Origin: JAFEDN01 sp965651935
GTDB lineage: Bacteria; Pseudomonadota; Gammaproteobacteria; Coxiellales; Coxiellaceae
Length of the DNA stretch: 64,000 nt
Direction: 5' to 3'
NCBI GenBank assembly: GCA_965651935.1
Contig: CBFGTC010000011.1
Coordinates: 1-64,000, forward strand
A program made the translations under genes and the position numbers. The notes beneath the pieces are model-generated. The model saw only the letters and a program-made list of their open reading frames with translations. It did no database searches and had not been told where the DNA came from. Position 1 is the first letter of the stretch. Each line of letters begins with the position of its first letter. This document shows, piece by piece, positions 26,924 through 35,654 of this stretch.

Positions 26924-29900
26924 TGGTTAATTAATTTCATAATCAGCAGTTTCTCTATTTCTAAAATAGCAAACCCAATTACGCCAATTAAAAAAATCCA
27001 TCCTAATTGAATGAAATTAAGCGATTCAGTTTCAAAAATAAAGTGCATGAAAGGAGTATAAGTAAAAAATATTTGTAACCCGAAAACTAAAAATACAGCA
27101 ATCAGTACCGCCGGAGTTCCCTGTATCCCGGTTAGAGTGAGCGACGGTCCGTGGACATAACGAGAACTAAATAGGTAGCTGATTTCCAGCATAACCAATG
27201 TGTTTACCGCCAAAGTTCTGGCAGTTTCGATGGAAAGTTTCTGATGAAGAGCCCATTGAAAAATTCCAAAAATACTGGCTAAAAAAAGTAAAGAAACCAG
27301 CACGAGTCGCCATATCAATCGCGGGGATAATAGTGGTTTATGAGCAGGAATGGGCGGTTGCAACATAATTCTATCTTCGGCAGGTTCAAAGGCGAGCGCC
27401 AGCGTAAGCGTTACTGAACTGATCATATTAACCCATAAAATTTGGAGGGGGATAATCGGCAACCAATATCCTAACAAGGTAGCAACAATCAAACTGATGG
27501 ATTCTCCTCCGTTAATAGGCAACATAAACGTAATCACTTTTTTTAAATTATCGAAAACGGTTCTTCCTTCTTTGATTGCTGCTATAATTGAAGCAAAATT
27601 ATCGTCCAACAATACCATGCCGGCGGCTTCTTTGGCGGCTTCAGAGCCTTTTAAACCCATTGCAATGCCGACATTTGCTTTCTTCAGTGCCGGCGCATCA
27701 TTCACGCCGTCCCCGGTCATAGCGACTATATGGTCACGAGATTGTAAGCTCTCAACCAGACGTAACTTATGGGCGGGGTCAGTTCTGGCAAATACGTCAA
27801 TTTGTTCAGATTTATCTATAAAATCTTGATCATTTAGCTGATTGAGTTCACTCCCTGTTAATACATGGCAGCCATCGCCAATCCCCATTTGAGTGGCAAT
27901 CGACCGGGCTGTTATTGCATGGTCGCCGGTAATCATCTTGACACGAATTCCTGCTGTTTGACACTTCGCCACTGCTGTAAGTGCTTCTTCCCGCGGAGGA
28001 TCGATAATACCCACAACACCTAATAATATAAATTCAGCATCAATATCTGCAAATTGAAGTGTTCGATGCTTTGCAGAAACTGATTTGAAAGCGATGGCTA
28101 AAGTGCGTTGACCGTTCTGAGCAATTTTGTCAATGCTTTTATGCCAATAGTCGTGATCAAAAGGATAATTATCATTTTCTACGCGCTGCTTGCTGCAACG
28201 CGATAAAATATTTTCTGGCGCACCTTTGATATAAATAATTCCATTCCCCTCATGATCATGATGTAGTGTACTCATAATTCGATGCTCAGATTCGAAAGGG
28301 ATAATGTCAGTAACCGGAAACATCTTACGCAATAAATCAGGGTCAAAGCCCGCTTTCCAACTTAAAGTGAGCAACGCGCCTTCCATGGGATCACCATGTA
28401 ACTCCCACTGGTCTTTTATAAAGTGAAGATTTGAATCATTGCAGAGCACCGCTGCCTGGCATAATTGCGCAAAGTCAGTCATCTGATTGACTTCAACCGG
28501 TTGCTCGTCTACACAAATGTCTCCATCCGGACTATAGCCTACACCACTGACTTGAAAATATTGGTTAGCCATGCAAACTGTACTGACAGTCATTTCATTA
28601 CGGGTTAGTGTGCCAGTTTTATCTGTACAAATCACAGTAATCGAGCCTAATGTTTCTACCGTAGGCAAATATCTGATGATCGCGCGGCGTTGAGCCATGC
28701 GGCGAACGCCAATAGCCAAAGTGACGGTTAAAATGACCGGCAGCCCTTCAGGGATGGCTGCTACGGCAATACTCACAACGGTCATCAGCATTTCCTTAAA
28801 TCCATAACCACGGATAAAAATCCCAAAGAGAAATAGAGCAACTGCACCGTTGATAATGGCAATACTTAATTGCTGGCTAAATTTTGCTATCTTTCGCAAC
28901 AATGGCGTAGTCAATGGTTCAATTTCAACTAACAAGCGACTGATACGCCCAATTTCAGTATTCTGACCGGTACCGACCACCACACCTGTGCCATATCCAG
29001 AGGTCACTAAGGTGCCGGCAAACGCCATATTGACTCGTTCGTTGACGGGCGTTTCCGCAGGTAAAGTTTTTATAACCTTTTCGACGGGCGTTGACTCACC
29101 TGTGAGTATGGCTTCTCCAATTTGTAAATTTTTAAGATTTAGTAAACGTAGATCAGCGGGGACCTTATCACCTGGTCGTAGAATCACTATATCGCCTGGA
29201 ACAAGAAATTCAGCAGAAATTACTAAGCGTTTATTATTTCGAATCACGGTGATTTGCACTGATAACAGCTTGTGTACAGCTTCCAGGGCTTTTTCCGCTT
29301 TCCCTTCTTGAATAAAACCAATCAACGCATTCACAAAAATTACGATAAAGATAACACTGGCGTCGATCCATTTTCTTAAAAATAATGTGATTGCCATTGC
29401 TACCAGAAGAATATAAATCAATAAATTTTGAGATTGCGAAAGGAAGCGCCGAATCCAATGCCGCTGTTGTCGTGGAACTGGGCGGTTATAACCGTACTGT
29501 TGCTGACGCTGTTGCGCCGTTTCTGTGGTTAATCCGTCAAGTTTGGTTTGTAGCAATGACAGGATTTGCGCCACATCTAATGTGTGCCAATTTTTTACCA
29601 TGTATTTTACGACCAGTAATGAGTATGGGACATGGCGGAGGATTTTCCCGGTGGTGCTGCCGATTAAGATATTATACAGCAAGCTTTGTCCTTTCGCCCC
29701 AATCACAATTAAATCATAGCTAAAATCTTCAGCAGTATCCAAAATAACGTGAGCGGTAGTACTCCAAGGATAGTGATATTCCACTTTAATATCAGAAAAA
29801 TCGAAATTTTGCAAAAATATCTGTATGGTTTCACTAATTTCCTTCGCTTTATTTCCAACTTTAATATGGTTTATTCCTGGAAGACTGACGTCCGGTAACA

Positions 29901-30123
29901 AAATAATACAAGTAACACATAATTTAGCAGAGAAAGATCGGCTAAATTCAATCGCTTTATTTAATGCTCTTGCCGATAATGCCGATCCATCTATTCCACA
30001 TATAATTTTTGACAGTGAAGAAAATTTAGCGACACAAACAGATTGCTGAGCATGACGCACCACTGTTTCTACAGTAGTTTGCGTTTTATATCGACCAGAA
30101 CTGTATATTTTATTCCCTAACAA
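26920..30123 (-). CDS. Universal stress protein - P2-type cation ATPase fusion
   Basis: A 1067-aa frame. Residues 1-174 are a partial plus one complete Usp domain ending with the ATP motif GAKGQSLLYNILIGS. From Met175 (MVKNWHTLDVAQIL) it is a standard P2-type ATPase: N-terminal cation-ATPase domain, TGES actuator, IPEGLPVILTV membrane site, Asp501 in DKTGTLTRNE, TGDGVNDAPAL and about ten helices. The start is a TTG; the same frame continues upstream for about 30 more Usp-like codons (ANNIKAGLVLLGNK) without an ATG, so the first Usp domain seems truncated. Translation from 29601 alone would give a normal 893-aa ATPase. Transported ion (Ca, Mg, K or Na) unknown. Confidence 0.85.
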   Translation of the reverse strand: MLGNKIYSSGRYKTQTTVETVVRHAQQSVCVAKFSSLSKIICGIDGSALSARALNKAIEFSRSFSAKLCVTCIILLPDVSLPGINHIKVGNKAKEISETIQIFLQNFDFSDIKVEYHYPWSTTAHVILDTAEDFSYDLIVIGAKGQSLLYNILIGSTTGKILRHVPYSLLVVKYMVKNWHTLDVAQILSLLQTKLDGLTTETAQQRQQQYGYNRPVPRQQRHWIRRFLSQSQNLLIYILLVAMAITLFLRKWIDASVIFIVIFVNALIGFIQEGKAEKALEAVHKLLSVQITVIRNNKRLVISAEFLVPGDIVILRPGDKVPADLRLLNLKNLQIGEAILTGESTPVEKVIKTLPAETPVNERVNMAFAGTLVTSGYGTGVVVGTGQNTEIGRISRLLVEIEPLTTPLLRKIAKFSQQLSIAIINGAVALFLFGIFIRGYGFKEMLMTVVSIAVAAIPEGLPVILTVTLAIGVRRMAQRRAIIRYLPTVETLGSITVICTDKTGTLTRNEMTVSTVCMANQYFQVSGVGYSPDGDICVDEQPVEVNQMTDFAQLCQAAVLCNDSNLHFIKDQWELHGDPMEGALLTLSWKAGFDPDLLRKMFPVTDIIPFESEHRIMSTLHHDHEGNGIIYIKGAPENILSRCSKQRVENDNYPFDHDYWHKSIDKIAQNGQRTLAIAFKSVSAKHRTLQFADIDAEFILLGVVGIIDPPREEALTAVAKCQTAGIRVKMITGDHAITARSIATQMGIGDGCHVLTGSELNQLNDQDFIDKSEQIDVFARTDPAHKLRLVESLQSRDHIVAMTGDGVNDAPALKKANVGIAMGLKGSEAAKEAAGMVLLDDNFASIIAAIKEGRTVFDNLKKVITFMLPINGGESISLIVATLLGYWLPIIPLQILWVNMISSVTLTLALAFEPAEDRIMLQPPIPAHKPLLSPRLIWRLVLVSLLFLASIFGIFQWALHQKLSIETARTLAVNTLVMLEISYLFSSRYVHGPSLTLTGIQGTPAVLIAVFLVFGLQIFFTYTPFMHFIFETESLNFIQLGWIFLIGVIGFAILEIEKLLIMKLINH

Positions 30124-30416
30124 AACTAATCCAGCTTTAATATTATTAGCAGTGTATAGATGAGGATATTGCCGTTCAAACTTTAATGTATGGATGTGAA
30201 AGATAAATCCTGGTTAATTTCAAAAATGGATTTTAAAAAATCTTAGGAAAGGCGGCTCGGCTTTCAAAAAAAGCATAGATAAACCTTATAGCGATTCAAA
30301 CAAAGCGGCAAAAAGTGCATGATGCACACTGGAATATTGAAAAATTTGATTGTGCAATAAAACAGTAAAAGGCTAAATTGCCGTGCTACGGAAATAACGA
30401 TACAATTTTCGATTTA

Positions 30417-31745
30417 TTAAGAGCAGCTTAAAGTAGGTTTGCTTTCTGATTGAAATGAATTGATTTCATTTATTTGTTTTTCTATATCTTTCAACATGGT
30501 TTGAAACTTAGATTTACCCAATATTGATTTATTCAATCGCGAATCTTTTTTAAATATGGCAATTTTTGCCTTAAAACAAATCAATTTATTAATAGAGGGT
30601 TTGTCGGCTTGATTGATCAATTCAATTAGTTTGTTAGCTGATTCTTGTTTGATAGAATTTTTCTTCGTAGCTAAATAAGTTTGAATCCTGTATTTTATTT
30701 TAGAATAATCAATAGGCAGATCTTTTTTTAGAATTACAATATGATATCCTTCTTTATCATCATTCTTGATTTCATAATAGCCGACATTGATAATTTCAAG
30801 TGCTTTCTTGAATTTGTGAGGTATATTGTCTAGGCCCGTATTGACTAAGTCCTCAATTTCAGAGCTTCGTTCAAGCTTATTGACTGCAATATATACCAAT
30901 GCAGCCTCATCCTTATCGATGAATCCTTTATCTGAATTTTGAAGGGTTGGTAACATGATCATTCTATTTTGAGATAATTTTTTATGTTCATCTAAACCTT
31001 TTTTTACTTCTGTTTTATCAGTTTCTTCGTTAAAAAGCTGAGTTTCTGGAAAAATGTTATTTTCACTTATACTTATTTGAACTCGGTCTTCATATATGTT
31101 TGCATTCTTTAAAGCTTCGCTATATTGTTTAACCGCTTCTTTAAAATCGGAGATAAAAGATTTTTGATTGGAGAGGTAAATTTTATCTTTTTGTAGATGA
31201 TTAAATAACTCCGATAAATTTTTTACAGCCTTTTTAAGGTTATTAAAAGAATCTTCTTCTTTTATACGAAATACAGCAGATGTGAGTACTACAGGTAAAG
31301 GAACTTCTGGGAAGGGAGAGATATTGAAATCAAAAAGAGCTAAAGATTCATCTTTTGTTATTTTAAAGAAGCTTATTAATTTTTCACTACTGCGGAAATA
31401 TCGAAAAACTTCAACTGAATAATTTTGTTTAAAATTGTTACTAACATCTTTATAAGTCGAATAGATAATATTACCGATTTTATTAATTTTTTCATTATTA
31501 AAATCATCGTCGTTTGGATATTTTAAGATATAAAGGGTTTCAAATTCCAATAAATCTTTCCATGTTGGGTGATCTCCTTTCGCAAAATTGTTCCAGCTTT
31601 TATCATCACGCCAATATAATGTATCTGGCTCTTTTTTCACAGCTAATGTTTTTTTGAGTTCAGGATTTAATAACAATTTAAGTTCTAATGGATTTTTAGC
31701 GCCAGAATCAATTGATGCGTTAAATATTTTCCCAATCAATTTCAT
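30417..31745 (-). CDS. Hypothetical protein, 442 aa
   Basis: I do not recognise this protein. It is hydrophilic, lysine/glutamate-rich, without signal peptide or membrane segments, begins MKLIGKIFNASIDSG and ends SKPTLSCS. A central segment (LDEHKKLSQNRMIML) and two helical stretches look coiled-coil-like. The ATG has an AGGGAA site at good distance. AT-rich composition, isolated position and neighbouring effector-like genes make a secreted host-interaction protein possible, but nothing in the sequence proves it. The 293-bp gap between it and the Usp-ATPase holds only the extended Usp frame and a 13-bp palindrome (GTGCATGATGCAC). Confidence 0.7.
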   Translation of the reverse strand: MKLIGKIFNASIDSGAKNPLELKLLLNPELKKTLAVKKEPDTLYWRDDKSWNNFAKGDHPTWKDLLEFETLYILKYPNDDDFNNEKINKIGNIIYSTYKDVSNNFKQNYSVEVFRYFRSSEKLISFFKITKDESLALFDFNISPFPEVPLPVVLTSAVFRIKEEDSFNNLKKAVKNLSELFNHLQKDKIYLSNQKSFISDFKEAVKQYSEALKNANIYEDRVQISISENNIFPETQLFNEETDKTEVKKGLDEHKKLSQNRMIMLPTLQNSDKGFIDKDEAALVYIAVNKLERSSEIEDLVNTGLDNIPHKFKKALEIINVGYYEIKNDDKEGYHIVILKKDLPIDYSKIKYRIQTYLATKKNSIKQESANKLIELINQADKPSINKLICFKAKIAIFKKDSRLNKSILGKSKFQTMLKDIEKQINEINSFQSESKPTLSCS

Positions 31746-31904
31746 GTTTTCCCTGTTGAAATTGTTAAATATGTTTAAGTAGTGATACTATAACAACATT
31801 ATTCTATTATATCAACAAATTATTAATGACTTGCAGAAATTTCCGGTCATTTAATATTTACTTGATGAAGAAATTAAGCTTTTGTTTGGCCATTGATGGC
31901 GGAA

Positions 31905-32305
31905 GAAGTGGCTAATCAAGAAGGCCATGAAGAGGTCGAACCACGGCAGGTATTTTTTGCATTATCCAATCTATCCCATCTCCAAAGGCGGAACCGTTTA
32001 AGCGATGGTTAGCACAAATTGGTTGCGGGACGGGTGCAAGAAATAGAGAACCCTGAGCTAGCTACTCAACGTACTAGGCACTTGTATAAAGCTAAAGGTT
32101 ATTCCGATGCTTGGATTAAAAAGCATATGCGAAAAATAGCAATTCGTGATGAATTGACTGAAGAATGGAAAAATCGCGGTGTTCAGAAATCAAAAGATTT
32201 TGCTATATTAACGGTTGAAATTTCTAAGGCCACTTTTGGTATGGCGCTCGCTGACTACCTCAATATCTAAAACACGGCTTAGGAAAACAAGTTGAATTTG
32301 TTAAG
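31905..32305 (+). pseudogene. Frameshifted phage antirepressor (Bro-N type) remnant
   Basis: Homology to the widespread Bro-N/antirepressor family is spread over three frames: IFCIIQSIPSPKAEPFKRWLAQIG, then after a shift VAGRVQEIENPELATQRTRHL with YKAKGYSDAWIKKHMRKIAIRDELTEEWKNRG and FAILTVEISKATFGM, then a last piece LKHGLGKQ. The DNA-binding Bro-N start and the C-terminus are gone. The middle piece alone gives an 83-codon open frame, but it has no proper start context and is not an independent gene. It is a leftover of a prophage or mobile element. Confidence 0.8.
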
Positions 32306-32745
32306 ACCATCTCCATTTATCAATGAATTTTGGATAATAAAAAATAGTAATAGAAAAAGTGAATGCGGCCCGACTTAGAAGCGAAAGCGGTGCAATGACC
32401 CGACTAATGCTCACTTATGAGTGCTGGTCGAAGTTAAGGATAATCATGCTCCAACATGGGATTTATGATAAGCCTCATCGAACTATTGATTAATATAACG
32501 CCAAAGTAGGCTCAAGGCCGGTTACTAATTTATCGCCTCTTTACTTTATGGCTGCCAATGAAAATTTTGCTGCCCTAATGCTTTTAGCTGAAAAAGATAA
32601 ATCCAAAATTGAAAATTACCCATGTTTGCCAAAGTCTGCTACAGTGTAGGTTTTTGTAACCCCCTTACCTTTAAAAAGATTGGGATTTTCAATTATCCAC
32701 ATGTTATTCAAATTGTTTGTGGAGTATACATAAGCACGGAGCTTG
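32306..32745. other. Gene-free stretch
   Basis: About 440 bp downstream of the antirepressor remnant contain no convincing gene. A short plus-strand piece around 32520-32650 reads LSPLYFMAANENFAALMLL, vaguely like an ankyrin repeat, but it is interrupted by stops on both sides. I see no RNA gene or terminator. Confidence 0.5.
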
Positions 32746-33972
32746 CTACAAGTAAAAGCTATGGCGTCGTCTTTCCAGCAATTGTTGTTTTTTTCTTTGA
32801 TCTCTTTCTAATAATTTAAAGTCATCTTTTGATAATGAAATAGAGTGACGAGAAAAAAAATTTAAAGTTGCTAGACTATTTGAAGATTTTTCATTTTGTG
32901 ATTCCGCTAAAGTTTGTGCAAGATTTTTTTTTATATTGTCAAGACCATCGTCAGAATTTGAATCCATAGAATTTTTGCGAAGAATAGACTCATCACTTTC
33001 ACTATCGGAAGCGGGGTCTCCATCTTGAAAAGGCAATGAATTATTTGGTACTGTTATTAATTCTGCCAAAGATTGCAGTTGAACCACAAAAGGGTTTATG
33101 GAAAATACACCTTCAAATCTATAAAATAAAGACAAGCTCTCCCAAAATGGCATGGAATTTTTAATAGTATTTCCCTTAACACAATGAGAAATCGCTGCTA
33201 AAACTTCAGTTCGCTTTATTTCATTAGGAAGCTTTTGTTCTTCGGATAACTTCTTAAATTCTTTAGAAAATTGTGCTAACAAATCCTTGGCTTTTTTTTT
33301 CTTTCCAGAGCTAAGTTCAACTTCCTTGCGAGTAGCGCTGATAGCTTCTACTAGATATTCTAACTGAGTAACTTTTTTATCCAACAAAAAAATAACCAAT
33401 GCCGATTGAATAGTGAAGCCAACAAATTCATCGCAACTAACACCACAGATTTTACTTAATGGCGCTTTTTTTGTTTTAGTTATCCCAGTGCGTAAAGCAT
33501 CTCTTACTGATCTAAATTGATTAAGCTCGTTACTTTCACTTTGTTCTCTTACCATGCTATAAGGCGTGTAATTAATTTTTTTCTCTTTCCAAACATTAAC
33601 TTTTTCAGGATTATGAGGTTTTACATTCAATTTTTTTAATTCTTCACGTTCTTCGCTTTTATAAACAGGTGCAAAACTTTCAGCAACATTTATAATGAGT
33701 TCGTTTAATTTTTTATTAATGCAGCGGAGAATAACCACTTTATTACTACGAAAAACTAACTGATCAAAAGAATGCCGAGTAACTCCTCGTATTCTTATGC
33801 CTATATCACCGCCAGTCGCAGAATGTGCTACTACTGGATCTTTACTGGCAAAAATCCAAGTATGTTTTGGTTCTAGTCCACCCTCAGAAGTAACTTCAAC
33901 CTCTATGACAATATCTCCAGGTTGCAGATTGATAACTTTTATTTCGGTATCGCTTTCTATTTCTCTTTTCAT
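32746..33972 (-). CDS. Putative permuted papain-like (NlpC/P60 superfamily) protein, effector candidate
   Basis: A 408-aa cytosolic-looking protein. The N-terminal 190 residues follow the pattern of circularly permuted NlpC/P60 (YiiX/YaeF-like) enzymes: GDIVIEV, His37 in KHTWIF, VVAHS, a valine/arginine strand ending QLVFRSNKVVILR, and then a candidate nucleophile Cys180 in GVSCDEFVGFTIQSA (compare YCSELV in the family). The C-terminal half is highly charged, with an acidic serine-rich stretch (DGDPASDSESDES) and a basic tail. Activity would be hydrolysis of an amide or acyl bond; substrate unknown. Assignment is by motif order only. Confidence 0.55.
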   Translation of the reverse strand: MKREIESDTEIKVINLQPGDIVIEVEVTSEGGLEPKHTWIFASKDPVVAHSATGGDIGIRIRGVTRHSFDQLVFRSNKVVILRCINKKLNELIINVAESFAPVYKSEEREELKKLNVKPHNPEKVNVWKEKKINYTPYSMVREQSESNELNQFRSVRDALRTGITKTKKAPLSKICGVSCDEFVGFTIQSALVIFLLDKKVTQLEYLVEAISATRKEVELSSGKKKKAKDLLAQFSKEFKKLSEEQKLPNEIKRTEVLAAISHCVKGNTIKNSMPFWESLSLFYRFEGVFSINPFVVQLQSLAELITVPNNSLPFQDGDPASDSESDESILRKNSMDSNSDDGLDNIKKNLAQTLAESQNEKSSNSLATLNFFSRHSISLSKDDFKLLERDQRKKQQLLERRRHSFYL

Positions 33973-34104
33973 AAGTTCACTATTTGATTTTGATTAAAAT
34001 CAAAGCAATATATGCAATAATTCTTAATAAACAATTAAGTCTGTACATTATCGCAACAACTTCATCGCACTTTTTGAATTAGAGCATCAACTAGGAGCGT
34101 CATT

Positions 34105-34281
34105 TTGTTAAATGGAGTTTATTTGTATGGCAAGAGTGGGTATTGGTTTTATAAAATTTCAAAAATAAGAAGAATGGGCTCTATTCATGATCATAAATAT
34201 AATGTACACGATAAATATAATGTACGCGATAAATATAATGTACACGATAAAGATAAATTAGAATCTGTCTTCACAGTTTAA
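34105..34281 (+). CDS. Short ORF (58 aa) containing a repeated hexapeptide
   Basis: A TTG start with an AGGAG site 7 nt upstream opens a 58-codon frame: LLNGVYLYGKSGYWFYKISK at the start, followed by three copies of the hexapeptide KYNV(H/R)D and ending LESVFTV. The hexapeptide comes from an 18-bp tandem repeat. An internal ATG at 34174 would give 35 aa. No homology is recognised. The good ribosome site and open frame through the repeats argue for a real small gene, though it may be a fragment of something larger. The remaining sequence between 33973 and 34461 shows nothing else. Confidence 0.35.
   Translation: MLNGVYLYGKSGYWFYKISKIRRMGSIHDHKYNVHDKYNVRDKYNVHDKDKLESVFTV
34193..34246. repeat. 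18-bp tandem repeat, three units
   Basis: Three consecutive copies of ATAAATATAATGTACRCG (the middle copy has G, the others A, at the variable base), followed by a decayed start of a fourth unit (ATAAAGATAA). The period is a multiple of three and preserves a reading frame coding KYNV(H/R)D. Confidence 0.9.
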
Positions 34282-34467
34282 ATAAAATAACATGAAATAT
34301 TCGGTAAAACGAATTTCGGTATATTGTTCATCTTATGTTACAATACGCTTTATTGGCGAAGCGTCAAAATAGAATAATTATTTTTAATCGATGTTTCTGC
34401 GCTGATAGTTCTCCATGTTAGTGACATCCAACGACTCTTGCATCACTCATTAACGGGGTAAATGATA

Positions 34468-35460
34468 ATGAAAGTGGCTTTGTTTAGTATTAAGGATTAT
34501 GAGAAACCGTTTTTAATAGCGGCAAATCAATCTCATCAACATGAGCTGATTTTTTTTGAGGCTGCTCTTAATGAACAAACTGCCTTATTGGCTGCGGGAT
34601 TTTCCGCCGTAAGTTGTTTTGTGACAGATAATCTCTCCGCCCCCGTTTTAAATATACTCGCACAAAATGGAATTCGTTTAATTGCATTACGTTCAGCGGG
34701 TTTTAATCATGTTGATTTAGCTGCCGCAAATGATTTAGGTTTGACCGTGGTCCGGGTGCCTGCTTATTCCCCTTATGCCATAGCAGAATTTGCAGTCGGT
34801 TTAATTTTAACGTTAAACCGCAAAATTCACCGTGCTTTTAACTTAGTAAGAGAACAAAATTTTCTTTTAACAAATTTATTGGGTTTTGATTTACATGGCA
34901 AAAACGTCGGTATTATCGGCACAGGGAAGATAGGTAGTGTTTTTGCAACAATTATGCATGGTTTTGGCTGTAATTTATTCGCTTTTGACCCTTTTCCTAA
35001 CGAGGCTTGTTTAGAGCTTGGAATACAATATGTTGCTCTAAAGGAATTATGCCAAAATTCCGATATCATTAGTCTTCATTGTCCATTAAACAATAGCTCA
35101 TATCACATGATTAATGAACAAACCATTGCCTACATGAAGCCGGGGGTTATGTTAATCAATACAGGTAGAGGCGCGCTAATTGATACTAAGGCCATTATTC
35201 GCGCATTAAAAAATAAAGTAATTGGTTATTTAGGGCTTGATGTCTATGAGGAAGAAGAGCACTTATTTTTTCAAGATCTTTCAGAAGACATTATTCAAGA
35301 TGATCTTTTTGCGCGATTACAAACCTTCCCAAACGTCATTATTACTGGCCATCAAGCTTTTTTTACTAAAGAAGCGTTAACCAATATCGCCATGGTGACA
35401 ATGAATAATATTAGCGCCTTTGAACACGGTGACTCAGACCTATTTAAAGTCAATATATGA
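34468..35460 (+). CDS. ldhA: D-lactate dehydrogenase (fermentative, NAD-dependent)
   Basis: A 2-hydroxyacid dehydrogenase of the LdhA type, reducing pyruvate to D-lactate with NADH. The sequence follows LdhA: MKVALFSIKDYEKP start, RSAGFNHVDLAAA (catalytic Arg region), PAYSPYAIAEFAVGL, the Rossmann motif GIIGTGKIGSVFA, INTGRGALID, LDVYEEEEHLFF and the catalytic His in GHQAFFTKEAL. The second Met of the frame is preferred because GGGG lies 9 nt upstream. The 330-aa length is normal. Fits a fermentative branch beside the hydrogenase and CoA-transferase genes. Confidence 0.93.
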   Translation: MKVALFSIKDYEKPFLIAANQSHQHELIFFEAALNEQTALLAAGFSAVSCFVTDNLSAPVLNILAQNGIRLIALRSAGFNHVDLAAANDLGLTVVRVPAYSPYAIAEFAVGLILTLNRKIHRAFNLVREQNFLLTNLLGFDLHGKNVGIIGTGKIGSVFATIMHGFGCNLFAFDPFPNEACLELGIQYVALKELCQNSDIISLHCPLNNSSYHMINEQTIAYMKPGVMLINTGRGALIDTKAIIRALKNKVIGYLGLDVYEEEEHLFFQDLSEDIIQDDLFARLQTFPNVIITGHQAFFTKEALTNIAMVTMNNISAFEHGDSDLFKVNI

Positions 35461-35464
35461 ATGC

Positions 35465-35559
35465 GGAATCGCGATTCCTCCCCTTAAATGCGAGCATCGG
35501 CTTTGCCCGGCGCAGCATCAAAAAAAGATAGCATTTCTATATTAACGGGAAATGCTATA
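35465..35559. repeat. Dispersed hairpin repeat, copy A (also terminator for kdoO)
   Basis: Between convergent ldhA and the Kdo hydroxylase gene. It contains GGAATCGCGATTCC (14-bp palindrome), CCCCTTAAATGCGAGCATCGG, CTTTGCCCGGCGCAGCATC, an A7 run and a hairpin TAGCATTTC / GAAATGCTA. The whole block is repeated in inverted orientation at 56227-56342. Read on the minus strand the hairpin is followed directly by TTTTTTT, so here it can act as a factor-independent terminator for the minus-strand gene. Confidence 0.8.
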
Positions 35560-35654
35560 AAGCGTGCTGTTTTAGTTTGTTAATATCGTGAGGTAAGCAT
35601 CCAAATCAGGGGTTCACGATATATCAATCGTGAAGGTTTAGATGTTTTATTTGC

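Noticed and set aside
29391..29723. 110-codon plus-strand frame opposite the Usp-ATPase fusion
   Set aside because: Antisense shadow of a recognisable gene; no homology or ribosome site.
32520..32650. Ankyrin-repeat gene fragment
   Set aside because: One weak repeat-like stretch only, with stops on both sides; not enough to support a feature.
34193..34246. CRISPR array
   Set aside because: Repeats are directly adjacent 18-bp units with no spacers and code for a repeated hexapeptide.
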